Assembly: GCA_036397995.1 (NCBI GenBank)
Contig: DASWHX010000258.1
Location: 1 to 18,447 of the forward strand
Length of the DNA stretch: 18,447 nucleotides
Direction: 5' to 3'
Source: DASWHX01 sp036397995
Lineage (GTDB): Bacteria; Bacteroidota; Bacteroidia; Cytophagales; Cyclobacteriaceae
The notes under the pieces were generated by a model, which saw nothing but the letters and a program-made list of their open reading frames with translations, was not told where the DNA came from and did not search any database. A program made the position numbers and the translations under genes. Below are positions 1 to 7,487 of the stretch, piece by piece (within the stretch, counting starts at the first letter, position 1; every line of letters starts with the position of its first letter).

Positions 1-218
1 TAAAGAATGGGTAGCACCCCGCAATAAATAAACGAGGATTTACCGGAGCCTGAGGGTCCAATGACACCGATGAATCTGTTTTTGGAGAGTTTTAAAAGCA
101 CCTCATCACTCTGGCCTTCCCGGCCAAAGAACAAGTGACTCTCATCAATACTGAATGGTCGTAATCCGGGGAAAGGATTCGCCAGGGTTTTCTTTTTTAC
201 ATCTACAGTTTCACTCAT
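1..218 (-). CDS. nSTAND1-family NTPase, N-terminal fragment (cut by window edge)
   Basis: This is the first 72 codons of a gene reading leftwards out of the window; it was translated by hand from the ATG at 216-218. After a short polar leader comes NPFPGLRPF (residues 14-22), then LFFGRE (29-34), then a Walker A P-loop, GPSGSGKS (54-61). NPFPGLRPF followed by FFGRE and a P-loop is the recognised opening of nSTAND1 NTPases. In many bacteria these carry a WD40-repeat C-terminus and are sometimes misnamed 'high-affinity carbon uptake protein Hat/HatR'. STAND proteins are large ATP/GTP-driven signalling switches that oligomerise when they sense a ligand. The start lies 5 nt after the stop of the TIR-like gene, so the two are almost certainly co-transcribed. 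The C-terminal sensor or effector region cannot be seen, so WD40 repeats are only an expectation. Confidence 0.88.
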   Translation of the reverse strand, partial: MSETVDVKKKTLANPFPGLRPFSIDESHLFFGREGQSDEVLLKLSKNRFIGVIGPSGSGKSSFIYCGVLPIL

Positions 219-223
219 GGCAA

Positions 224-1672
224 TTATCTTTTATTTTCCAAAAAGTTCTTTATATCATCAAGGGGCAATTCTTTGCCACCATCAATTATATCAACATCAT
301 AAAGGGAGAAACTCTCCTTATTAATATTAATTCCTGTACCGGTAAGTATTCCTCTCCCTAAAATAGGTTTCGCTCTGCCAAATCCAGGGGCCTTTAGCAA
401 GTCAAGAAGTTTCATTCTTACCCACTGTAAGTTTACTTTACCGTAATAAATTAACGCTAGATCAAATTCAACCAGATTTTCAATATGTTTTTGTCTTAAT
501 TCAAGCAGGTCTCCCTGGAAGGAAGGGTGGATGACCTCATATCCTGATTTTTCAATAAATTTTATCAGGGGATTCACTTCTTTTTCATCAATCAGGTCAT
601 ATACAAGGTAGACCATCTTTGTACCCTTATTTTCAATTTTGGGTCTGCTAACTCCAATTTGGAACTTCTTTTCGCCGCTTACATCAATCAATTCCTCCCT
701 GATAATATTTTTGAAATCTTCAAGAGGAGTTTGTAAAATTTCCGCACCTTCCAAAGCTGAAATATCGCGTTTTATGTTTTCAATAAAAGTTCGCTGACGT
801 TCGCTTGTATTTTTCAGGTCAGGGGATATCCAAATTAAACGATTCAGTTTGCCGCTTTTTCTTCCGTTTGCGCTTGTTTCGCCGGCGATCTTATTTTGCA
901 AATCAACAACAGAGCGCTCTGATCCCTTTGGGATTTCACCATAAGAATTTCCTATCAAATGGATAGACAAATTACATTCATCAAGTTCTTTTCTAACAGT
1001 TTCTTCCAATTCACCTGAATTCACCGGCAATGTAGTTTCAGGCAATACTTTGTAGCCGTATCGCTGCAATTCCCTGCGAATAATATTTCTTTGAATTGAC
1101 AGATCATGACTGGTTTCTGCAAGATAAACCGACTTTCTTTCGAATAATGGCTTTACGGTTGCGGCTGTTGTTTCTTTGGCCTTCAGAATTGCTTCATGAA
1201 TATCATAGGCAAGATCAACGAGTTTCATCCAGTAACTTCTTTCAGCTTCCGGTCCAAAGAAGTCATTAATCTGGTGATCCTCACCTGTTTCTACATCAAC
1301 CATAAACAATTCATAACCCAGCATGTTGCGCAATTTGGTTGGCTGGTCGTCACGATTTACTCTGGCTTTTGTTACTTTAAAAATGATTCCCTTTTCTATC
1401 TTGAAAAATTCCTCTACTGTATCTCTATTCTTTCCCACTTCCAAAAACGCGGGGGTAATAACCGGAATGAATAATTTGTAGGCCGACAGGTCACCGGAAG
1501 AGATAGAGTTTTTCTCTGTTTTCATTTCAATGCCAACTTTTTCTCCCAAGACCTGGAAAAGCATCATGTCCAGAAAGCGCATAAAGTTGGAAACCCAGCC
1601 GGTTTCGCCCTCGGTAATGGGCTCGTTATCAACTGCAGCGCAAAGAATCAATATTTTGCTATCGATTGCCAT
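224..1672 (-). CDS. triple TIR/DUF4062-like domain protein (predicted signalling adaptor)
   Basis: This soluble 482-residue protein has no signal peptide or membrane segment. I see three Rossmann-type TIR-like units. The first (about 5-160) opens with KILILCAAVD. The middle one (about 180-330) resembles DUF4062, with SVYLAETSHDL, then LSIHLIGNSYG and the S(E)RSVVDLQNKIA helix. The third (about 352-480) has MVYLVYDLIDEKEV, LALIYYG and a LQWVRMKLLDLLKAPGFG helix. Such domains are frequent partners of nSTAND NTPases in Bacteroidota and cyanobacteria. The TIR NADase Glu, normally four residues after the conserved Trp, is Lys421 in the third unit (Trp417). The middle unit has Leu/Gln near that place. 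A scaffolding role is therefore more likely than NAD cleavage, although the first unit cannot be judged. The gene is second in the operon: 8 nt after the transporter gene and 5 nt before the nSTAND1 gene. Domain calls are by eye. Confidence 0.75.
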   Translation of the reverse strand: MAIDSKILILCAAVDNEPITEGETGWVSNFMRFLDMMLFQVLGEKVGIEMKTEKNSISSGDLSAYKLFIPVITPAFLEVGKNRDTVEEFFKIEKGIIFKVTKARVNRDDQPTKLRNMLGYELFMVDVETGEDHQINDFFGPEAERSYWMKLVDLAYDIHEAILKAKETTAATVKPLFERKSVYLAETSHDLSIQRNIIRRELQRYGYKVLPETTLPVNSGELEETVRKELDECNLSIHLIGNSYGEIPKGSERSVVDLQNKIAGETSANGRKSGKLNRLIWISPDLKNTSERQRTFIENIKRDISALEGAEILQTPLEDFKNIIREELIDVSGEKKFQIGVSRPKIENKGTKMVYLVYDLIDEKEVNPLIKFIEKSGYEVIHPSFQGDLLELRQKHIENLVEFDLALIYYGKVNLQWVRMKLLDLLKAPGFGRAKPILGRGILTGTGININKESFSLYDVDIIDGGKELPLDDIKNFLENKR

Positions 1673-1680
1673 GTAATTCT

Positions 1681-4600
1681 CTATAATTTAGCGGTTTCTT
1701 GTTTGATAAATTTAGAACTGATATTACTAATGAAGCTTTGAGCCAATTCATGCTGATTGGCCATCACATCAAAAAAGTCGTTCAGTGTGATTTTGAAAAT
1801 TATTGTTTCACCTTTAACGGTCAGAGATGTCGTACTTTTACTCTCATCCATTGTGAAAATATCTCCAAATACATCTTTTTCTTTTAAAGTAATAAGTGGA
1901 TCATCTTCATGGTAAAGAGTTACATTTCCTTTTCCCACAATGAAAATTGGTTTGTCGTTATCTTCGTCAAACACTTCCACCTTTGCGCCATCTTTTAATT
2001 TCAGCGTTCTGAACCTGTCAACAATCTGCGAAAGGAGTATACCTGAGATCTGGGAAAATACGGGAATATTTTTCAGGAAGAAAATCTTGTCGATAGTTAA
2101 TTGGAAGTCGTCCTTAAAACTTTCAAAGAAGAAGGTGGAAAATAATTTTTCATCGAGATTTCTCTTTACAGTTTCATCAAGTCGCTGACCTACTCTTTGA
2201 TAGGTTCTCTTGTCTTTTTTATAAATTATCCAGGCCGCCGTTTCCATGAGAAAATAATCCGGATTGAATAATTGGGCAACAATTCCTTTTGAAACCTTGA
2301 AATCATCAATATTTTCAGTGCTTTTTAAAGCGAGAGCCCTGGTCCAGCGGTTTATTTGATTGTAGTCCCTGTTAATTATATAATTGATGACTTCGTAATG
2401 CGAGTACTTTTCCCTGGGGTAGAAAATTTGAAGTTGGCGAACTTTATCATTAACAGAAATATTATCAATCAACGGGAAGAGCTTTGGCTTTAAATCCGGA
2501 TGCAGGAACAAATCCAGGAGTTCAATTCCAAGTCCAATGCCGTCTGCAGTTCCGGTTTCAATGTTATGTTTAATCAGAATAACCTGCTTAGGATCATACA
2601 GAAGGCACAGGAGCATATACATGTGATCATAGTTACTGGCAATCTCTTCTTCCAGTGCATCAACCAGATTCTTATTGTTTTCATCTTCGGGTAATTCAGA
2701 AATAGCGGCCATGTTCCAGATGGCTTTTCCTATTTCAGCATCCAAAAGGTCGCGGATTACGGGAAACTGTTGTTCGTTGGCCTGGAAATGATAAAACCTC
2801 AGAGCTTGCAATATTTGCTTCACAATTTTCCTATCATGGAAATCGATTTTTTTCCACATTAACCGGAAGGCTTCATCACCACCAATGCGGGTCATGATCT
2901 GCACAATCTTCAGCATCACTTTTTGGGTTTGTCCGGAGCGATGGAAGGCTGTTTCGAGGGTGAATAAGCAGGGGGGGCCTGCTTCTACCAAAGCAGCGAC
3001 GGCCGCATGCGAATAAGTTGAAGAATTAAGCAGTTCTATGAGAACCGGCCAGGTTTCAGGACGCTTAACTTTTCTGGCCGTTGCAATCGCGGCCATTCTT
3101 ACTTTAGGATCCTGATCTCTTAACAAATCCAGAAGGATGAAAATATTCTCCGCGTCAATAAGTCTTCTTAAAAGCTTTGCTGCAAGCAGCCGATCTTCCA
3201 TTTTTATGGAAGTTCCCAACGCGTGCAGCCTTGATGAAGGGATTGACAGAACTTCAGTCATTTCTGCCATTCCTTTGGCTCTGCTTGCCAGTTCCTTGAT
3301 TTCAGATTTCTCAGGGTCTTCGTACTCCAGGTCTAAACTTTTTACACTATTAGTCGCAAATTCTTTAATTGTCTCTGAATCACTATCCAGGAATTTCAAT
3401 ATTGAAGTCTCAAACAGAGCCGGGTCAAGCCGTTCCATTAATTTCAAACCATAGATAACGCGGTCTTCTTTTTCACTTTCAACTTCGTGCTGAAGCACTG
3501 AGTTGATAGAATAATTCGTTTTCTCTTCCTGGACATCTCCTTTGGTTTTGTTCAGAGTTAATTGGAGAGTTTCTTTATAGTTGTGATGCATTCTTATCGT
3601 AGTGAAATACCACACTATCAGAATAGGAATCAAACCAATGATGATATAGATGAACTGCAGTTGAAAATTATTCATCAGGATAATGACACCACCTGCCATC
3701 ACTCCGGCAAATGCGGTAACCAATCCGTCAATTTTGGTTTGCACGTCAAATTTCACGGCACTGTCGATAGGCAGGAAGTACAGTTTAAAGGAAGGACCAT
3801 CAAGTGCATCCTTGAGACTATCAATAAAGAGTTTGCAACCCGCGATGATCAGGAAGAAGTAAATAAACCATTGTTCGTCAGCGGTATACCCTACGGAAAA
3901 ACCAATCAGGACGGCAAGCCCGGTCAAAATGGCAGTAAGTATTGGATTAATAATCAAAGCAATCTTCAAACCATAGTTGGCTATAATCCAGTCTGTTACG
4001 AAAGTTTGAAAGAGGAATGAAAAGATTACTACGGTGGCTTCGAAATAAGCAATAAAGCTACCGAATTCTTTGTCACCGGGATACTGTGCACCCGCTACGT
4101 TTACAAAAGCATAATCCATAAACAAAACTGCAACCATCGAGATGATCACGAAAATCATCATCAGTGAGATATACCGGTCCTTTATCATCTTTGAAATGGC
4201 AAGTCTTTGTAATTTGACCTTTCCTTCGCTGGACTTAACAATCAGTTGATGTTTGCCGGACATCATGAAAAAGGTGACCAAAAAACCCAAAACCGCGGTG
4301 GCACTCAAAATCAAAAGATCTTCAGTTCTTCTCAATGACTCCACCAACAATCCAATACTAAACAAGGCGACAATGGAGGCCACCAGTTGACCGGAATCAA
4401 TTCCGCCAATAATTCGTTTTGCCTGACGGAGATTGAACAATCGACCAAAGGAACCCCAGAATATCAAAAGTGAAATAAAGTTAAAAGGGACAGCAAGAGT
4501 AAATACAGTAAAGTAAATTACCTGCCTGTCATAAGATCCTTCTGCAGTGGTTTCTATTCGATAATACGAACCGGCAACAAGCAAAAGCATAAGAAAAATC

Positions 4601-4863
4601 CAGCCAATTGCCATTCCCCGGAATGATACCCGGGTTTGCAGTAGTGAATACAGGAATGTGAACACAATTGCAATGCCACCACCAACCACAACGGCAATAG
4701 GAAGCTGAGTAGCTTCATCAAATTCACGCACGAAAAGTGTAACTGAAACAACATCATAGGAGGCAAGAAAGATGCCTATGGAAAATCCAAGTGCAAGCAG
4801 GTATGAAACCTGACTATACTCGGCGGGCTCTATATTAAGAGCTCTGAGCAGGAATGATTTCAT
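1681..4863 (-). CDS. MFS/nucleotide-translocase-like membrane protein with HEAT repeats and cNMP-binding-like domain
   Basis: This protein has 1060 residues in three parts. Residues about 19-422 contain roughly twelve hydrophobic segments in an MFS-like arrangement; similar Bacteroidota proteins are annotated as Npt1/Npt2-type or ADP/ATP-translocase-like. Residues about 455-640, continuing weakly to 900, form paired helices of HEAT type, for example LRDQDPKVRMAAIATARKV (581-599). Residues about 930-1045 look like a cyclic-nucleotide-binding beta-roll, with VFSQISGILLSQIVDRFR and then KDVFGD (996-1001). The phosphate-binding cassette is degenerate: FGD is followed by IFTMDESKSTTSLTV, without the usual Arg, so cAMP/cGMP binding is doubtful. 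The ATG at 4863 is followed by a cytosolic leader and TM1, which fits a family start. It is the first gene of the operon with the TIR-like and nSTAND1 genes. Whether it moves nucleotides, senses membrane state or acts as a receptor cannot be told from sequence. Confidence 0.82.
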   Translation of the reverse strand: MKSFLLRALNIEPAEYSQVSYLLALGFSIGIFLASYDVVSVTLFVREFDEATQLPIAVVVGGGIAIVFTFLYSLLQTRVSFRGMAIGWIFLMLLLVAGSYYRIETTAEGSYDRQVIYFTVFTLAVPFNFISLLIFWGSFGRLFNLRQAKRIIGGIDSGQLVASIVALFSIGLLVESLRRTEDLLILSATAVLGFLVTFFMMSGKHQLIVKSSEGKVKLQRLAISKMIKDRYISLMMIFVIISMVAVLFMDYAFVNVAGAQYPGDKEFGSFIAYFEATVVIFSFLFQTFVTDWIIANYGLKIALIINPILTAILTGLAVLIGFSVGYTADEQWFIYFFLIIAGCKLFIDSLKDALDGPSFKLYFLPIDSAVKFDVQTKIDGLVTAFAGVMAGGVIILMNNFQLQFIYIIIGLIPILIVWYFTTIRMHHNYKETLQLTLNKTKGDVQEEKTNYSINSVLQHEVESEKEDRVIYGLKLMERLDPALFETSILKFLDSDSETIKEFATNSVKSLDLEYEDPEKSEIKELASRAKGMAEMTEVLSIPSSRLHALGTSIKMEDRLLAAKLLRRLIDAENIFILLDLLRDQDPKVRMAAIATARKVKRPETWPVLIELLNSSTYSHAAVAALVEAGPPCLFTLETAFHRSGQTQKVMLKIVQIMTRIGGDEAFRLMWKKIDFHDRKIVKQILQALRFYHFQANEQQFPVIRDLLDAEIGKAIWNMAAISELPEDENNKNLVDALEEEIASNYDHMYMLLCLLYDPKQVILIKHNIETGTADGIGLGIELLDLFLHPDLKPKLFPLIDNISVNDKVRQLQIFYPREKYSHYEVINYIINRDYNQINRWTRALALKSTENIDDFKVSKGIVAQLFNPDYFLMETAAWIIYKKDKRTYQRVGQRLDETVKRNLDEKLFSTFFFESFKDDFQLTIDKIFFLKNIPVFSQISGILLSQIVDRFRTLKLKDGAKVEVFDEDNDKPIFIVGKGNVTLYHEDDPLITLKEKDVFGDIFTMDESKSTTSLTVKGETIIFKITLNDFFDVMANQHELAQSFISNISSKFIKQETAKL

Positions 4864-5133
4864 TTAGGTTTAGTTTGTTGAAATCGTAATAAGGCCTCAA
4901 AATAGCAACTTTTTTATTCTAAAGAAAGATAAAAATATACAATCTTAAATTGATTCAATCCAATAGAAAATACTCATAATCAATAGATAATGAGTTTTCA
5001 TGAAGGGTTTAGTATTGGTGGACAAGACGTTAAACGCGTACATCTCAGGGCGCGACCACATTTGATTCAAAGCAGGAGGACTCCCTCCTTGACTAAAAAT
5101 AAGGGCAATCCAACAAAAATTTACCTTTTCATC
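4864..5133. other. 270-bp intergenic region upstream of the transporter/TIR-like/nSTAND1 operon
   Basis: This is the largest gap without a credible gene in the window. It lies downstream of queA and upstream of the membrane-protein operon, both on the minus strand, so it should hold the queA transcript end and the operon promoter. The operon-proximal 130 bp is very A+T-rich. About 35 nt upstream of the ATG, the minus strand reads GCTATTTTGAGG, which only loosely resembles the Bacteroidota -7 box (TANNTTTG), and I find no well-spaced -33 TTTG. The queA-proximal half is less A+T-rich and contains one short perfect hairpin. I see no tRNA or convincing small ORF here. Confidence 0.5.
5067..5092 (-). 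terminator. hairpin downstream of queA, possible weak terminator
   Basis: AGGAGG (5074-5079) and CCTCCT (5084-5089) form a perfect 6-bp stem around a 4-nt ACTC loop. TCAA (5067-5070) and TTGA (5089-5092) can extend the outer stem across a bulge. The hairpin begins 42 nt past the queA stop on the minus strand. It is not followed by a real U-tract (minus-strand RNA continues GCUUUGAA), so intrinsic termination would be inefficient. It could instead be a processing or protein-binding structure. Confidence 0.3.
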
Positions 5134-6354
5134 CTATTCATCCCCGGGGATGAGCATCGAACTATCGCCATAGCTCAGGAACCGGTAATTATTTTCGATG
5201 GCATGCCGGTAGACTTTTCTCCAATCATTACCAATAAATGCTGCTACCAGCGTAATTAGCGTTGATTTGGGAAGGTGAAAATTAGTTACCAAACCATGGC
5301 AAATCTGAAATTTGTAGCCAGGATAGATAAATAGTTCCGTTTTTATCGAAATTATATCTTGTTGAGATTTTCTCATGTGTTCCAAAACATTTTGCAAGGA
5401 CTCCGGATGTGGGACAGGGTTGATCTGGTAAGGAGTTTCCTTTCTTATCACATTAACAAACCCGCCTGGAATTCCCAGCTGAACACCAAACCAGTATATT
5501 GACTCCAATACCCTTAGAGAAGTCGTTCCTATCGCGATAACTTTTTTTTCCCGCATCAAGCTTTTGACAGTTTCTTTTTTAATAATAATTTCTTCCTGGT
5601 GAATCGGGTGTTCCTTTATGATTTCAACTTCAACAGGTTTAAAGGTTCCTCCACTTACATGCAAGGTTAAATAGTTGGTTTCGATATTTTTTGCTTCGAG
5701 TTTCCTGAAAATGTTTTTCGTAAAGTGCAAGCCGGCAGTGGGGGCGGCAACAGCGCCTGCCACGCTTGAATAAATTGTCTGGTAATCCAGCTGATCATTT
5801 TCCGTCGGTTCTCTTTTTAGATATGGAGGAAGGGGTATGTTTCCAATTCCAGATAAAATTTCGGCAAAGGTTTGATGTAAGTTCCAGGTGAACTCCACAA
5901 TTTGCTTTTCCCGGTTTATCAATTTGATGCTGAGCTTTGAATTTTGAGTTGAAGAATCATTAATGATCAGTTCAAGAGGTTCACCCTTCCATTTTTTTAG
6001 ATTTCCAATCATGCATTGCCAGACACAATTATTCCGGGAATTCATTATTTGATTTGTTTCGGCAGGAACAACCGGTTCCAAGAGTAAAATTTCAACTTTT
6101 GCACCGGATGGCTTATTAAAAAACAACCTTGCCTTGATTACTTTGGTATTATTGAAAAATAATGCCGAATTCGAAGGTAACAGGTTGGGGAAATCTTTAA
6201 AAAGCTTGTCCTCAATCATTCCCCGGTTATAAAATAGTAAACGGGAAGAGTCTCTTGGACTTGCCGGGTGATTCGCGATCAGACTCTCATTGAGGTCATA
6301 AGTGAATTCGGAAATTAAAATGGGTGAATCCTTCAAAGCAAAAATTTTCTTCAA
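5134..6354 (-). CDS. queA: S-adenosylmethionine:tRNA ribosyltransferase-isomerase
   Basis: QueA transfers the ribosyl group of SAM to 7-aminomethyl-7-deazaguanine in tRNA and isomerises it, giving epoxyqueuosine at the wobble position. Family signatures include LIANHPASPRDSSRLL near the N-terminus, FFNNTKVIKARLFF, the AAPTAGLHFT motif, LHVSGGTFKPV, and the C-terminal block LVTNFHLPKSTLITLVAAF. At 406 residues it exceeds the usual 340-360. It matches a longer Bacteroidota form with an N-terminal extension and a divergent middle. The start shown is TTG (6352-6354). No ATG is available before the conserved SEFTYDL block; TTG at codon 7 (6334-6336) is an alternative. The 50-nt gap to menC must carry divergent promoters. 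The gene appears monocistronic. Confidence 0.93.
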   Translation of the reverse strand: MKKIFALKDSPILISEFTYDLNESLIANHPASPRDSSRLLFYNRGMIEDKLFKDFPNLLPSNSALFFNNTKVIKARLFFNKPSGAKVEILLLEPVVPAETNQIMNSRNNCVWQCMIGNLKKWKGEPLELIINDSSTQNSKLSIKLINREKQIVEFTWNLHQTFAEILSGIGNIPLPPYLKREPTENDQLDYQTIYSSVAGAVAAPTAGLHFTKNIFRKLEAKNIETNYLTLHVSGGTFKPVEVEIIKEHPIHQEEIIIKKETVKSLMREKKVIAIGTTSLRVLESIYWFGVQLGIPGGFVNVIRKETPYQINPVPHPESLQNVLEHMRKSQQDIISIKTELFIYPGYKFQICHGLVTNFHLPKSTLITLVAAFIGNDWRKVYRHAIENNYRFLSYGDSSMLIPGDE

Positions 6355-6404
6355 ATTTAAAGAAGAAGTTGTTAGTGATTATATTCACGTTCCAAAGAAT
6401 TGAA

Positions 6405-7487
6405 ATGAGCCTTTCAGCAAATTACAGGAAGAGAAATCTGAAGTTTGAGTTTGTAGCGAGAACATCCCGGGGATCGTTTCGTGAAAAAGACAGCTATTAC
6501 ATTATTCTCAGAGAAGGTGAGACCATCGGGATTGGTGAGGTATCGCCGCTCAAAGGTTTAAGTGTGGATGATGTGCCCGAAATTGAGAATGAAATTGCAT
6601 TAACACTAAAGAAAATGGAAGGCTTGAATTCCAGAGAAATATTTCCTGATATTTCGGAATTTTTGAAGCACCATGTTGACGATAGATTTCCTTCAATCCG
6701 GTTTGGAATTGAAACAGCTTTGATGGATTTGAAGAATGGCGGCTCCCTCATTATCTATCCCGGGGCTTTTGAAAAATCTGAGTCGGGCATAGAGATTAAT
6801 GGATTGATTTGGATGGGAGATTTGGAATTTATGCTCACTCAAATAACAACAAAAATTTATGATGGCTTCCGTTGTATTAAAATTAAGATTGGTTCTCTGG
6901 ATTTTGAAAGAGAGTGTGACATTTTGAAATATGTGCGGAATAAATATTTTCGTGACAAGATTGAAATAAGAGTGGACGCGAATGGTGCATTTAAACCTGA
7001 AGTCGCACTTGAAAAACTTGATATTTTGTTTGAGTATGATTTGCACTCTATCGAGCAGCCCATAAAACCCGGTCAAAAGGATGTGATGAAATCATTGTGC
7101 AGACAAACTCCAATTCCTATTGTTTTGGATGAGGAGCTAATCGGGATTCATGCGCAAGGTGAAATGCTTTCATTGCTGGAATTTATCAGGCCCCAATATA
7201 TAGTACTAAAGCCAACCTTGTTAGGTGGATTTATCAGGTGCAATCAGTGGATTGAATGTGCCGAAAAGCTTGAAATAGGGTGGTGGGTTACTTCTGCCTT
7301 GGAATCAAACATTGGTTTAAATGCAATATGTCAGTATACTGATAATCTTTCAGTTAAGATCCCACAGGGGCTGGGTACCGGTGAATTGTTTACCAATAAT
7401 ATTCCGAGCCCTCTTGAGATAAAAAAATCGGAAATACGCTTAAACAAATATAAGAATTGGGATGTTAGTGAAATTCTGAAAGAATAG
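6405..7487 (+). CDS. menC: enolase-superfamily o-succinylbenzoate synthase
   Basis: MenC dehydrates SHCHC to o-succinylbenzoate in menaquinone synthesis, the main respiratory quinone route of Bacteroidota. The 360-residue protein has an N-terminal capping domain with GIGEVSPLKGLS (42-53) and an (alpha/beta)7-beta barrel holding the expected residues: KIK (Lys159/Lys161), DANG (Asp191), EQP (Glu217), DEE (Asp242) and LKP (Lys269). SALESNIGL (297-305) is a MenC-type ending. I chose the ATG at 6405: the open frame extends upstream to a TTG at 6324, but that extension would overlap queA and does not resemble the family. No other men genes are in view. Some MenC homologues also racemise N-acyl amino acids or dipeptides, so activity is slightly uncertain. 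Its last 23 nt overlap the convergent sirtuin gene. Confidence 0.88.
   Translation: MSLSANYRKRNLKFEFVARTSRGSFREKDSYYIILREGETIGIGEVSPLKGLSVDDVPEIENEIALTLKKMEGLNSREIFPDISEFLKHHVDDRFPSIRFGIETALMDLKNGGSLIIYPGAFEKSESGIEINGLIWMGDLEFMLTQITTKIYDGFRCIKIKIGSLDFERECDILKYVRNKYFRDKIEIRVDANGAFKPEVALEKLDILFEYDLHSIEQPIKPGQKDVMKSLCRQTPIPIVLDEELIGIHAQGEMLSLLEFIRPQYIVLKPTLLGGFIRCNQWIECAEKLEIGWWVTSALESNIGLNAICQYTDNLSVKIPQGLGTGELFTNNIPSPLEIKKSEIRLNKYKNWDVSEILKE

Noticed and set aside
3562..4020. 152-codon plus-strand open frame inside the translocase gene
   Set aside because: It is antisense to the membrane segments of a clearly real protein. Its translation is polar and Asn/Gln/His-rich, without any family look.
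4990..5259. 89-codon open frame (plus strand) in the gap beyond queA
   Set aside because: It runs antisense into the queA coding end, has a low-complexity composition with no recognisable domain, and lacks a promoter or leader. It is probably a chance frame.
6324..6404. 27-codon N-terminal extension of menC from a TTG at 6324
   Set aside because: It would overlap the divergent queA start, and its sequence does not look like the capping domain. The ATG at 6405 fits better.
6693..7076. 127-codon minus-strand open frame inside menC
   Set aside because: It lies wholly antisense to the catalytic barrel of menC and shows no domain or leader, so it is taken as a shadow.
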